A DNA stretch of 64,000 nt, taken from Crossiella cryophila. GTDB taxonomy: Bacteria; Actinomycetota; Actinomycetes; Mycobacteriales; Pseudonocardiaceae. The stretch is from contig NZ_JACHMH010000001.1 of assembly GCF_014204915.1 (NCBI RefSeq), positions 4,799,501-4,863,500 of the forward strand, written 5' to 3'. This document shows, in pieces, positions 6,896 to 14,955 of this stretch (positions within the stretch are counted from its first letter, which is position 1; every line of letters begins with the position of its first letter). The notes beneath the pieces were generated by a model. The model saw nothing but the letters and a program-made list of their open reading frames with translations, did no database searches and was not told the origin of the DNA. The position numbers and the translations under genes are program-made.

Positions 6896-8661
6896 GCCGA
6901 GGGCAGACTGGTGAGGGCGGTGCGCGCGAGATCGCCCGCCAGTGCGCACAGCCGTGGGTGGCCGGTGCGGCCGAGCAGGGCGATGCCGAGCACCTCGCCC
7001 GCCTGCTGGCCGTGCTGGTCCAGGTAGCCGCGGTGGCCGATCCGGGCCAGGCAGGTCTCCGGGCCCCAGCCGTCCGGGCGCAGGAAGAACCGGCGGTCGC
7101 CGACCTGCTGCGGCACCCCGTCGTCCACCGGGCTCAGCGGCTGGTCCCGGTCGAAGATCACCAGCACCGACATCGGCTCGGCACTGCTGCGCCACCGGCA
7201 TTCCCAGCCACCGAAGCCACGCACCCGGTCGCCGGGGTCGATCCCCGGCACCCGGCGCAGCGTGTCCGCAGGCAGCACCGCGCAGGCGTCCAACCTGGCC
7301 AGCGAAGCGGGTTCCGGCGGGGTGGCGCGGCGGGCCAGCCTGCCGCGGTCGAGGATCTCGGCGGCCCTGGTGGCGGCCACGTCGGCGATGGCGCACAGGT
7401 CGGTGCGCTCGCCGCGGTCGTGCCGGGCGTTGATGGTGACCGTGGTCTGCTCGGTGAGTTGCAGGGCCCGGCGGCACTGATCGCCGTGGCCGCGTTCCCG
7501 CACGATCCGCACCCGGCCCACCTGCTGTACCAGACCGTCCGCCTTGAGCGGTGGGCGCAGTTCGTACTTGACGTCGACCACGCCGCCGCCCGCCGTCCGC
7601 ACGATCACGTCGCAGCGGTTGAAGCTGCCGTAGTCGGTGTCCACCTCGGTGCTGCCGAACCCGGTCAGCGCCACCGCGTCGGTCAGCGCGCACGGGTCCG
7701 CGGTGCGTTCATCGCCGATGATCGCGATGCTCTCCGGCGTGGCCGACATCAGCACCGGCACCCCGCTGATCAACGCCACCACCCCGGCCACCGCGCTGGC
7801 CCGCAGGCCCAGCCTGCGCCGGATCTGCTGTCCCAGCAAGGGTTTCCGGTCATCGGCCACCGCGGCCAGCATCCGCCGCGCCTGCCCGGCGTCCGGCCGG
7901 TCCGCCGGATCCCGTTGCAGCAGCGCGGAAAGCACCGGCCCGAGCGGCCCGGCCCGGCTCGCCGGTGGCACCGTCCCGGCCGCGGCCCGCCGCAGCACAG
8001 CGAGCGGGTTGTCCCCGGCGCCACCGAACGGCGGCTGGCCCTGCACCGCCGCGAACAGCGTGGCGCCCAGGGAGAACAGGTCCGCGGCCGCGGTGGCCTG
8101 CTCGCCGTTGGCCACCTCCGGCGCCAGATAGGCCGGGGTGCCCGCGACCAGTGCCGCCTGCGAGACGGTCGCATCCCCGGTGACCGCACGGGAAATCCCG
8201 AAATCGGTCAACCGCGCCGGGCCGTCGGCCGGCACCAACACGTTGCCCGGCTTGACATCCCGGTGCACCACCCCGCACCCGTGCACCGCGGCCAGCGCCG
8301 CCGCGAGCTGCGCGCCCAGCGCGGCCACCCGGCGCGGCGGCAACGGGCCACCACGCTCGATCAGCTCACCGAGGTCGGGTCCGGCCACGTATTCCATGAC
8401 CAGCCAAGGCTGTGCGCCCTCGTCCACCACGTCCAGGAACCGCACGATGCCGGGGTGGGTCAGGCCCGCGACGATCCCGGCCTCGCCGCGCAGCCGCCGC
8501 CGTCCGCGTGCACCGTCCACATCGGAGGATCGGGCCCGCTTCACCGCGACCGGCCCGCCGAGCTGCTCGTCCACGGCCAGCCACACCACGCCCATGCCAC
8601 CGGAACCGATCGGCTCGGCCAGCCGGTAGCGTCCCGCGATCAGGTCTCCAGCGTCCACCAC
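6892..8661 (-). CDS. Membrane Ser/Thr protein kinase with extracytoplasmic Cys-rich domain
   Basis: This is a 589-residue PknB-type kinase. The glycine loop is GSGGMGVV (about 19-26), with Lys41, HRDVKPGN (133-140) and DFG (153-155), followed by APE. One membrane segment lies at about 287-306. The outer part of about 280 residues has paired cysteines and two DUF3558-like stretches (DPCALTDAVAL; LDACAVLPADTLRRVPGID), suggesting a ligand-binding sensor. The gene overlaps the FHA gene by 4 bp. GTG at 8661 or the next codon may be the start; GGAGG lies just upstream. It is divergent from a DUF1963 gene across 90 bp. Confidence 0.93.
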   Translation of the reverse strand: MVDAGDLIAGRYRLAEPIGSGGMGVVWLAVDEQLGGPVAVKRARSSDVDGARGRRRLRGEAGIVAGLTHPGIVRFLDVVDEGAQPWLVMEYVAGPDLGELIERGGPLPPRRVAALGAQLAAALAAVHGCGVVHRDVKPGNVLVPADGPARLTDFGISRAVTGDATVSQAALVAGTPAYLAPEVANGEQATAAADLFSLGATLFAAVQGQPPFGGAGDNPLAVLRRAAAGTVPPASRAGPLGPVLSALLQRDPADRPDAGQARRMLAAVADDRKPLLGQQIRRRLGLRASAVAGVVALISGVPVLMSATPESIAIIGDERTADPCALTDAVALTGFGSTEVDTDYGSFNRCDVIVRTAGGGVVDVKYELRPPLKADGLVQQVGRVRIVRERGHGDQCRRALQLTEQTTVTINARHDRGERTDLCAIADVAATRAAEILDRGRLARRATPPEPASLARLDACAVLPADTLRRVPGIDPGDRVRGFGGWECRWRSSAEPMSVLVIFDRDQPLSPVDDGVPQQVGDRRFFLRPDGWGPETCLARIGHRGYLDQHGQQAGEVLGIALLGRTGHPRLCALAGDLARTALTSLPSA

Positions 8662-8751
8662 GCCTCCACGTCACCGGTGGTGCGGCCAATCGCCGCAGCG
8701 ACCGTACTGCAAACGGACCGGGTTGTCAGACCCCCGTGCCAGGCTTTCCCG

Positions 8752-9600
8752 GTGAGTAGTCCACAGGAACTTCGAACCGCCCTCACCAAGCTGGCCGTCG
8801 AGCGTCTCGGCGAGGATCTCGGCACCCGGCTGGTCGAGGCCAGCCGCCCGTCGATCCAGTTGTTGCACGACGAATCCGGCCCCGGCCGCTCCCGGCTCGG
8901 CGGCGACCCGGTGCTGCCACCCGGCACCCAATGGCCCGTGGTGCAGGGCAATCCGCTGAGCCTGCTGGCCGTGCTCGACCTGGCAGAGGTGGCCGAGTTC
9001 GCGCAGGTGGACTGGCTGCCGAAAGCCGGGCTGCTGAACTTCTTCGCCGACAGCGAGGGCGGCTGGGCCTACACCCCGGACGCGGCGGACGGCTTCCGGG
9101 TCGTGCACGTGCCCGAGGGCGGCGAGCCGGTCCAGGCGCCCGCGGGTGCGAACGTGTTCCCGGCCCGGCCGGTGCGCTTCGCCCACCGGCTCACCCTGCC
9201 CTCGACCGAGGACGAGGTCCTCGAACTGACCGAGGACGATTCCCGGCGGCTCTGGAAGCTGAGTGCGCACTGGTCGCGCCAGTCGGCCCGGCTGGGCCGC
9301 TGGCCGGCGACGGCGCCCAACCACCAGATCAACGGGTGGCCGGACCTGATCCAGGGCCCGGTCTGGCTGGAGGCGCACTACGACTCGCAGGGCATGGAGT
9401 GGGCGAGCGAGCCCAAGCGGCAGGCCGAGCACGAGCGCCTGGCGCGGGAGCAGAATTGGCAGTTGTTGCTCCAGCTCGACTCCGATGACGCCATGGACTG
9501 GATGTGGGGCGATGCCGGGACGCTGTACTACACCCTCCCCGAACAGGCAGGCCACGCGGGCGAGCTGGACCGGGCCTGGCTGATCATGCAGTGCAGCTGA
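8752..9600 (+). CDS. DUF1963 (YwqG-like) protein
   Basis: The 282-residue protein has the DUF1963 pattern: SRLGGDPVLPPGTQWP (about 43-58), LAVLDLAEVAEF, GLLNFFADSEGGWAY and a C-terminal DAMDWMWGDAGTLYY. The fold is YwqG-like and the function of the family is not established. GTG at 8752 was chosen because the frame upstream is antisense to the kinase. It is a single gene, divergent from the kinase-FHA unit. No signal peptide is visible, so it is probably cytoplasmic. Confidence 0.85.
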   Translation: MSSPQELRTALTKLAVERLGEDLGTRLVEASRPSIQLLHDESGPGRSRLGGDPVLPPGTQWPVVQGNPLSLLAVLDLAEVAEFAQVDWLPKAGLLNFFADSEGGWAYTPDAADGFRVVHVPEGGEPVQAPAGANVFPARPVRFAHRLTLPSTEDEVLELTEDDSRRLWKLSAHWSRQSARLGRWPATAPNHQINGWPDLIQGPVWLEAHYDSQGMEWASEPKRQAEHERLAREQNWQLLLQLDSDDAMDWMWGDAGTLYYTLPEQAGHAGELDRAWLIMQCS

Positions 9601-9688
9601 GCCTGTTCGACCGGCCGCGGCGCGCGCTCGAACACCCGGCCACCAAGACGAGCCTGATTCATGTCTCTCCTTACGATTCTGATGAATA
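9601..9688. other. Short AT-richer gap without gene
   Basis: Between the DUF1963 stop and the promoter of StrR-like paralogue 3 there is no coding signal. A short frame continues from the preceding gene but has no start context. GTCTC occurs at 9663 and again near 9720, so it may belong to the operator system of paralogue 3. Confidence 0.4.
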
Positions 9689-9725
9689 TTGACTCGTAAA
9701 TGAGACAGCGGATATAGACGTCTCA
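9689..9725 (+). promoter_or_regulatory. Promoter and candidate operator of StrR-like paralogue 3
   Basis: TTGACT (9689-9694), an 18-bp spacer and TATAGA (9713-9718) form a good vegetative-type promoter. The expected start of transcription coincides with the ATG at 9725, so the mRNA is probably leaderless. TGAGAC (9701-9706) and GTCTCA (9720-9725) form an inverted repeat around the -10 box, a possible autoregulatory site. The surrounding 60 bp are clearly AT-richer than neighbouring genes. Confidence 0.6.
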
Positions 9726-10693
9726 TGGAACTGGGGCGGCAGGACCGGGCACAACGCTCGGCATCGTGGCTGGAGCTGGGGCTCGTCGATCTACCCGTGC
9801 GGCAGGTGGCGGTCTCCGCGCTGCAGGCCGAGTCGATGTCACCGCGGCAGGCGGGCGAGAACATCGAGCACGTCCGCCTGCTCGCCGACAGCACCGCGGA
9901 GCTGCCGCCGATCCTGGTGCACCGCAGCTCGATGCGGGTCATCGACGGCATGCACCGGCTGCTCGCGGCGGTGGCCCGTGGCCGGGCCGAGGTCGAGGCC
10001 TGCTTCTTCGACGGGCCGGAGCGGGACGCCTTCGTGCTCGCGGTCCGGGCCAACATCGCGCACGGCCTGCCGCTGTCCGCGGCCGATCGCAGTGCCGCGG
10101 CCGGCCGGATCCTGCGCAGCCACCCGGAGTGGTCGGACCGGCTGATCGCCAAGGTCGCCGGGCTGTCCCCCGGCACGGTGGCAGGCATCCGGCAGCGCGA
10201 CGACCGGGCGGGCGCGCCGCTGGCCCGGATCGGCCGGGACGGCAGGGCCCGGCCGATGAACAGCGCGGACGGCAGGCGCAAGGCCGGGGAGCTGTTCGCC
10301 GAGCGGCCGACCGCCTCACTGCGCGAGGTCGCCAAGGCGGCCGGGGTGGCCGTGTCCACCGCGCAGGATGTGCGCCGCCGGGTGCGCGCGGGCGAGGACC
10401 CGGTGCCTGCCGGGTTGCGCGCCAGGGTCCGGCCGACGCCGCCGCCCCCGCGCTCCGGCGTGGACCGGGAGCAGGTGCTGCAGGCCCTGCGCGCGGATCC
10501 CTCGCTGCGGTTCAACCAGTCCGGCAAACTGCTGCTGCGCTGGCTGGACGCGGCGCCGGTGCCCGGACACACGCTGGACCAGGTGGTGGCCGGGGTCCCG
10601 GACTACCGGCGCGGCGACGTGGCCGAACTGGCCATGGCCGCCGCCCGCGCCTGGCAGGAACTGGCGATCCGGTTACGCCGGAGCGCCAGGTGA
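9725..10693 (+). CDS. StrR/ParB-like transcriptional regulator, paralogue 3
   Basis: The 322-residue protein has the same order as paralogue 2: ParB-like domain (ELPPILVHRSSMRVIDGMHR), first HTH (DRLIAKVAGLSPGTVAGIR), second HTH (LREVAKAAGVAVSTAQDVRR) and the C-terminal RADPSLRFNQSGKLLLRW block. It begins with ATG at 9725 immediately at the predicted transcription start. Its stop overlaps the GTG of the following kinase-like gene (GTGA), so both are in one operon. The family role is pathway-specific activation; the regulon is unknown. Confidence 0.85.
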   Translation: MELGRQDRAQRSASWLELGLVDLPVRQVAVSALQAESMSPRQAGENIEHVRLLADSTAELPPILVHRSSMRVIDGMHRLLAAVARGRAEVEACFFDGPERDAFVLAVRANIAHGLPLSAADRSAAAGRILRSHPEWSDRLIAKVAGLSPGTVAGIRQRDDRAGAPLARIGRDGRARPMNSADGRRKAGELFAERPTASLREVAKAAGVAVSTAQDVRRRVRAGEDPVPAGLRARVRPTPPPPRSGVDREQVLQALRADPSLRFNQSGKLLLRWLDAAPVPGHTLDQVVAGVPDYRRGDVAELAMAAARAWQELAIRLRRSAR

Positions 10694-11733
10694 ACGAGCT
10701 GGCCGTGGTCCGCGAGCTGCTCCGGCGGCACTGGCCCGCGCACTGGGACGGCACCCCGCCGGAACGGCTGCCGGGCTGGGCGGACACCACCCGGCACTGC
10801 GTCTGGCGGGTGCCCGGCCACGGCCGCGCCTACCTGCTCACCCTGCGCCGCCACCGGGACGACCCGTGGGCCGAGGCCCGCTACGCGCTGCGCCGCCGGG
10901 TGCTGGCCGACTGCCACCGCCAGGGCCTGCCGGTGCTGCTGCCGATCCCCACCGCCGCGGGCGCGCCGACCGGCTGGTCGGCCGGGCTGGCCGGTGAGCT
11001 GACCCCGATGGCCAAGGGCGCGGTGCCCAACCAGTTCGCCCCGCCGCAGGTGGCCGCGATGACCACGGCCGCCCTTGACCTGCGCGACTGCCTGGACCGG
11101 CTGCCCGGCGTGCTGCGCCGCGGCCTGGCCGCGATCACCGCCCCGGCCCCGGCCGGTGACTGGGCCGCGGCCGTGGACCAGGCCCAGCGCCTGCTGCCCG
11201 CCGCCGAGCGCCGGGCCGACATCTGGGGCTGGACCGCCACCGCCGTGCTGCGCGGGGTGCTGGCCGCCGTGCCCGCGCTGTGCACCCTGGACCAGCGCGG
11301 ATTCGTGCCGCCCTCGGTGGTGCACGGCGCCCCGCACGATGACAACGTGCTGCTCTGCGGCGGCCGCGAACCCCAGGCCCTTGCCGTGCTCGGCTTCGAC
11401 GAGCTGCACGTGGGCGACCGGCTGTACGACCTGGCGGTCATCGCCGACACCGCGGCCAGGGTCCGGGTCGGCGAGACCGCGCGCAGGCAGGCACTGGCCC
11501 GGTTCCTGGAGCAGGCGTTCCGGCGCGGCCTGCTGCCCGAGGGCGAGGAGCGCTTCCTGATGCCGGTGCTGCTGGCCAGGACCGTGCCCGCCGCGGTCGA
11601 GCTGATGGCCGAGCTGCTCCGGGACGGCCGGGGCGGTCCGGAACTGGCCGACCGCCTGGACCGCCTCGATCCGATGCGCAAGGTCAACGTGCACCACCTG
11701 CTCACCGGCGCCGAGGTGCGTTCCTGCTGCTGA
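10690..11733 (+). CDS. Aminoglycoside phosphotransferase-fold (APH-like) kinase
   Basis: The 347-residue protein has the APH/choline kinase C-lobe pattern: VVHGAPHDDNVLL, equivalent to the catalytic HGDxHxxN with Asp replaced by Ala in the first position, then VLGFDELHVGDRLYDLA for the metal-binding Asp/Glu. The N-lobe part is poorly conserved (WRVPGHGRAYLLTLRRH). GTG at 10690 overlaps the upstream regulator's stop. Substrate cannot be inferred; members phosphorylate aminoglycosides, homoserine, sugars or choline. Pairing with a StrR-like regulator recalls resistance kinases, but the changed HGD motif argues for caution. Confidence 0.7.
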   Translation: MNELAVVRELLRRHWPAHWDGTPPERLPGWADTTRHCVWRVPGHGRAYLLTLRRHRDDPWAEARYALRRRVLADCHRQGLPVLLPIPTAAGAPTGWSAGLAGELTPMAKGAVPNQFAPPQVAAMTTAALDLRDCLDRLPGVLRRGLAAITAPAPAGDWAAAVDQAQRLLPAAERRADIWGWTATAVLRGVLAAVPALCTLDQRGFVPPSVVHGAPHDDNVLLCGGREPQALAVLGFDELHVGDRLYDLAVIADTAARVRVGETARRQALARFLEQAFRRGLLPEGEERFLMPVLLARTVPAAVELMAELLRDGRGGPELADRLDRLDPMRKVNVHHLLTGAEVRSCC

Positions 11734-11831
11734 GCGCGGGTTGTCCAACCGGGGACCGGGCCCACTCGGACATGTGGCCGGTGTCCCATGATGAGGCAGA
11801 TTCCGGATGTGTGTCGCCCTGAGATAAAAGT

Positions 11832-11846
11832 TAAGATGTCCCTATG
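11832..11846 (+). promoter_or_regulatory. -10 box and leaderless start of the TetR gene
   Basis: TAAGAT at 11832-11837 ends six bases before the ATG at 11844, so transcription should begin at or next to the start codon. No ribosome site is present. A convincing -35 box is not visible at 17-19 bp, so an alternative sigma factor or activator may be needed. Confidence 0.45.
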
Positions 11847-12473
11847 TCGGCCAAGCCCAGCAGCAGGCCCGTTGTCCAGGAGACCCCGCTCAGCCGGGCG
11901 CTGTCCGGCTGCGGACCCACCGCCAAGGCGACCCCGGTCGACGCGTTCAAGGTGGCCAGGACCTGGTTCCTGGAGGGCCGCCGGGTCGACATGCAACAGC
12001 TCGCCGAGACCCTGGGCGTCAGCCGGGCCACGCTCTACCGCTGGTGCGGTAACCGGGAACAACTGCTCGGCGAGGTGATCTGGGCACTCACCGAGGAGCA
12101 GCTCAACCGGACCAGGAGCAAGGTGCAGGGCAGCGGCCTCGGCTACGTCACCGAGGTGATCGGCACCTGCATCGCCAAGTTCCGCACCTCCAAGAACCTG
12201 CGCAGGCTGCTCTCCGACGACCCCGAGTACGCGCTGCGGCTGATGACCTCCAAGCACGGCATCGTGCAGGGCCGCATGATCGACTGGTGCGCGGAACTGT
12301 TGTCCAGCCTCAATCTGCGCCCCGACCTGGACCTGCCGGACCTGTCCTACGTGATCGTGCGGATCTGCGAGTCCTTCGTGTGGAGCGATCTGATCACCGG
12401 CGCCGAGCCGGAGACGGAGAAGGCCGTGGTGATCATCGAGCTGCTGCTGGGCGCGGCCCAGGTCGCCGACTGA
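11844..12473 (+). CDS. TetR-family regulator, QsdR type
   Basis: The 209-residue protein has an N-terminal TetR HTH (VDMQQLAETLGVSRATLYRW about 51-70, then GNREQLLGEVIW). The C-terminal part (RRLLSDDPEYALRLMTSKHG; IVRICESFVWSDLITG) resembles the QsdR-type ligand-binding domain found in actinobacteria. The mRNA is probably leaderless. It converges on the serine protease gene with a shared terminator. The target is unknown; the APH-like gene is 110 bp upstream on the same strand. Confidence 0.85.
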   Translation: MSAKPSSRPVVQETPLSRALSGCGPTAKATPVDAFKVARTWFLEGRRVDMQQLAETLGVSRATLYRWCGNREQLLGEVIWALTEEQLNRTRSKVQGSGLGYVTEVIGTCIAKFRTSKNLRRLLSDDPEYALRLMTSKHGIVQGRMIDWCAELLSSLNLRPDLDLPDLSYVIVRICESFVWSDLITGAEPETEKAVVIIELLLGAAQVAD

Positions 12474-12482
12474 GCGGGTGCG

Positions 12483-12512
12483 GCGGGGACCGGTCCGCGC
12501 ACCGGTCCCCGC
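12483..12512. terminator. Bidirectional terminator between TetR and serine protease genes
   Basis: GCGGGGACCGGT (12483-12494) and ACCGGTCCCCGC (12501-12512) form a perfect 12-bp stem with a 6-base loop. It lies 10 bp from each of two convergent stop codons, so it can serve both genes. It has no T tract, as is usual in this GC range. Confidence 0.75.
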
Positions 12513-12522
12513 GCACTTGTCC

Positions 12523-13731
12523 CTACTGGGTCTGGAGATCCAGCCCGTAGGCGGTCAGGATCTCGCCGATCGGCTGGAAGTAGGCGATGTTGGGCTCACC
12601 CACCTTCTCCCCGCACTCGGCCTTGTCCTTCTCGTCGATCCGGCCGTCCCCGTTGGTGTCCTTGGTGCGGTAACCCATGCCACCGCTGGTGACCCCCTGC
12701 GCGACCGTGCCCGACATCCAGGCGCCGCCACTGTCCCCGCCCTCGGTGCACACGCTGGCCTGGGTCATCTCCTCGACCCGGGTGCCGCCGGCGTAGTTGA
12801 CCGTGACGTCAAGGGATTCCACCTCACCGCAGGTCCACCCGGTGGTCCGGCCGGACTTGCAGATCACCCCGCCCACCGCGGTGGCCCCGTGCCCGGTGAC
12901 CCGGACCGCCCGGCCGTTGTACTGGCTGACCGCGGCCTGCGGCGTCCAGTCCGCGGACAGGGAGGAGTAGGCGTAGTCGTTGACCGGGAAGCTGTGGTCG
13001 CGCACGGTGCCGAGGTAGCCGCCGTTGCGCCGGAACTCCCCGTCGGCGATGCCGTCCGCGCAGTGCCCGGCGGTGATCATGACCGGGTTGGCGTCCCGGT
13101 CGGTGGCGTTGAACCCGACCGAGCAGACGTACCCGCGTCCGCCGACGGTGAACTGGATCTCCTGTCCGCCATAGAGATTGGCCTGCGTGCTCGCCTGCCC
13201 CGCGGTCCGGTTGACCCGCACGCCCTCGACCGCGCCGACCCTGGCCGCCAGCCCGTCCAGCGCGGCGCCTGCCGGGATGGTGGCCACCACCGTGTTGCCC
13301 GCGACATCGGTGTGACTGCTGCTGCCCGGCACCCCGGTCAGCAGGCGCCGCACCGCGTCCTTGGCCCCGGCCAGCTTCGCCGCCCCGTTGGCCACCCGCT
13401 TCGCCTTGGCCCCGGCCGATTCCGCGGTCCGCGCCGCCGCCTCGTCGGTGACCGCCACCACCACGCGACCGGCCTCCAGGTAGGCCCCGGCGGCCCGGCC
13501 ACCGAGTTCCGCGGTGAGCCGGTCCGCCTTGCGGGACAACGTGTCCTGGTCCGCGATCCGCCGCACCGCCGCGTCCCGGTCCAGCCCGCCGGCGACCAGG
13601 TGGTCCACGGCCGCGGCCTCCGCCGCGCTCAGCTCCGGACTGGCGACGGCGCTCGGTCCGGCCAGCATCGCGGTGGCCGCGACGGTGACCGCGACCCCGG
13701 CACGCAGGGTGCGCCAGGTTCGATCCGACAT
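12523..13731 (-). CDS. Secreted streptogrisin-like serine protease (S1 family) with EF-hand-like insert
   Basis: The 402-residue preproprotein has a signal peptide (1-30), a propeptide of about 150 residues and an alpha-lytic-type protease domain. The triad is visible as AGHC (His223), NDYAY (Asp252) and GGDSGGAW (Ser334); CKSGRTTGWTCG supplies a disulfide. Close to the C-terminus, where relatives run directly from VTSGG into YFQP, there is an insert carrying DTNGDGRIDEKD (358-369), which fits the 12-residue EF-hand calcium loop at positions 1, 3, 5, 6, 8, 9 and 12. ATG at 13731 follows GAGGAG. Calcium dependence is an inference. Confidence 0.93.
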   Translation of the reverse strand: MSDRTWRTLRAGVAVTVAATAMLAGPSAVASPELSAAEAAAVDHLVAGGLDRDAAVRRIADQDTLSRKADRLTAELGGRAAGAYLEAGRVVVAVTDEAAARTAESAGAKAKRVANGAAKLAGAKDAVRRLLTGVPGSSSHTDVAGNTVVATIPAGAALDGLAARVGAVEGVRVNRTAGQASTQANLYGGQEIQFTVGGRGYVCSVGFNATDRDANPVMITAGHCADGIADGEFRRNGGYLGTVRDHSFPVNDYAYSSLSADWTPQAAVSQYNGRAVRVTGHGATAVGGVICKSGRTTGWTCGEVESLDVTVNYAGGTRVEEMTQASVCTEGGDSGGAWMSGTVAQGVTSGGMGYRTKDTNGDGRIDEKDKAECGEKVGEPNIAYFQPIGEILTAYGLDLQTQ

Positions 13732-13830
13732 GACTCCTCCTCGACTGCCCAGCGCACTCGCCAAGGGGTGAGCCCTCGTCACCCCGCAGGGGATGGCGTG
13801 CCGCTGTGTTGTGCAGTGCGGAGTCTGCGT

Positions 13831-13958
13831 TTCCTTGCGGCCACAAGGAATGACCCGGTTTTCAGGTGGCGTTCAGTTCGCGCCACTCTGTTCAAACAAG
13901 TTCAGACCACACAGTGGCCCGCACCCGTCCGGCCCAGGTCGGCAGGCTGAGTCAGTTC
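13831..13958. promoter_or_regulatory. Regulatory gap upstream of the serine protease
   Basis: The 231-bp gap holds a hairpin TTCCTTG / CAAGGAA (13831-13850), an inverted repeat GTGGCG / CGCCAC (13866-13886) and repeated GTTCA at 13871, 13890, 13900 and 13954. The GTTCA spacing of 19 and 10 bp would place sites on one helix face, as for activators binding direct repeats. No gene is supported here. Confidence 0.35.
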
Positions 13959-13962
13959 ATAC

Positions 13963-14787
13963 CTACTGCCGGTAGATGACAAAGCTGGGAAAGGCGTGCA
14001 CACCCGGCCGGTCGCCGATGTCCCGGATGGCGGACTGGATCTCGCGCAGCTGGGCCACGGTCAGCTCCAGCGGCGGCTCGTCCGGCTGGTAGGTGGTCCG
14101 AATCGGATAGTCCACCCCGGACTCCCGGGTCATCTCGATGTGACAGCCCAGCACGTGCGAGACCGGCCGCCGCCCGGCGAAATCCACCAGCAGGTCGATG
14201 GTCGCGCCGAAGGCAGCCCAGTCCTGCACGTACAACCGTCCCGGGTAGACGGTGTCGCCGGTGAGCAGGAACCCGGTCCACGGATCGAAGTAGGTCACCG
14301 CCGCCTCGTGGTGCCCAGGGCTGGCAAGGCACTCCAGCACCCGCCCACCCAGGTCCAGGGTGGCCATCCCGTGCCCGTCGAACCCGAAGAACGCCCGCAC
14401 ACTCGCCAGCCCGGCGTCCACCACCGTGGTCCCGGCCCGCCCGGCGAACTGCCCGTCCCCGGCCACGTGATCCCCGTGCCCGTGCGAATGCAGCACCAGC
14501 AACCGGTAATCCAGCCGCGGATTCCGCGCCAGCCACTGCTCGATCAGTTCGTCCACGGTCCGCCGCAATGGGAACAACTCGGCTGATTCGGTCGCGCCGG
14601 TGTCCACCAGTGCGACGGTGTGTTCCCCGAACAACAGGAACAGGAACGGCGCCTCGTAATTGATCGCCATGTTCTGGCGCAGAATCACCGAGTTCTCGTC
14701 ATACCAGAACACCTGGATGTCCGGATCGGTGTTGTGCTTCGCCGACTCCGAACCATGGATCCAGCGCACGTCCAGCGGTAAGGCCAC
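13963..14787 (-). CDS. Metallo-beta-lactamase-fold hydrolase
   Basis: The approximately 274-residue protein has the zinc motif HSHGHGDH (HxHxDH), a later ASPGHHEAAVTYFD for the next His, LTGDTVYPGRLY for the bridging Asp and HVLGCHIEM near the C-terminus. These define the metallo-beta-lactamase superfamily, whose members hydrolyse lactones, thioesters, beta-lactams or RNA. I chose GTG at 14787, five bases after GGAG; GTG at 14790 is equally possible, and the longer open frame to 15390 is a shadow of the gene on the other strand. No signal peptide. The substrate is unknown. Confidence 0.8.
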   Translation of the reverse strand: MALPLDVRWIHGSESAKHNTDPDIQVFWYDENSVILRQNMAINYEAPFLFLLFGEHTVALVDTGATESAELFPLRRTVDELIEQWLARNPRLDYRLLVLHSHGHGDHVAGDGQFAGRAGTTVVDAGLASVRAFFGFDGHGMATLDLGGRVLECLASPGHHEAAVTYFDPWTGFLLTGDTVYPGRLYVQDWAAFGATIDLLVDFAGRRPVSHVLGCHIEMTRESGVDYPIRTTYQPDEPPLELTVAQLREIQSAIRDIGDRPGVHAFPSFVIYRQ

Positions 14788-14955
14788 CACGACTCCGCAA
14801 CATACACGCTGCACAGAAGCTACTCCGTTCGGGCGAACCTTCGATCGGGCGGAGCCAATGGCTTGTTGCCATCGTCCATGGTTACGATGCGAATAAGTTG
14901 GCGATAAGCCACGTGCGGCTGGGGGGCCCGTGCTGTTCGAGGGGGAGTACCACCA

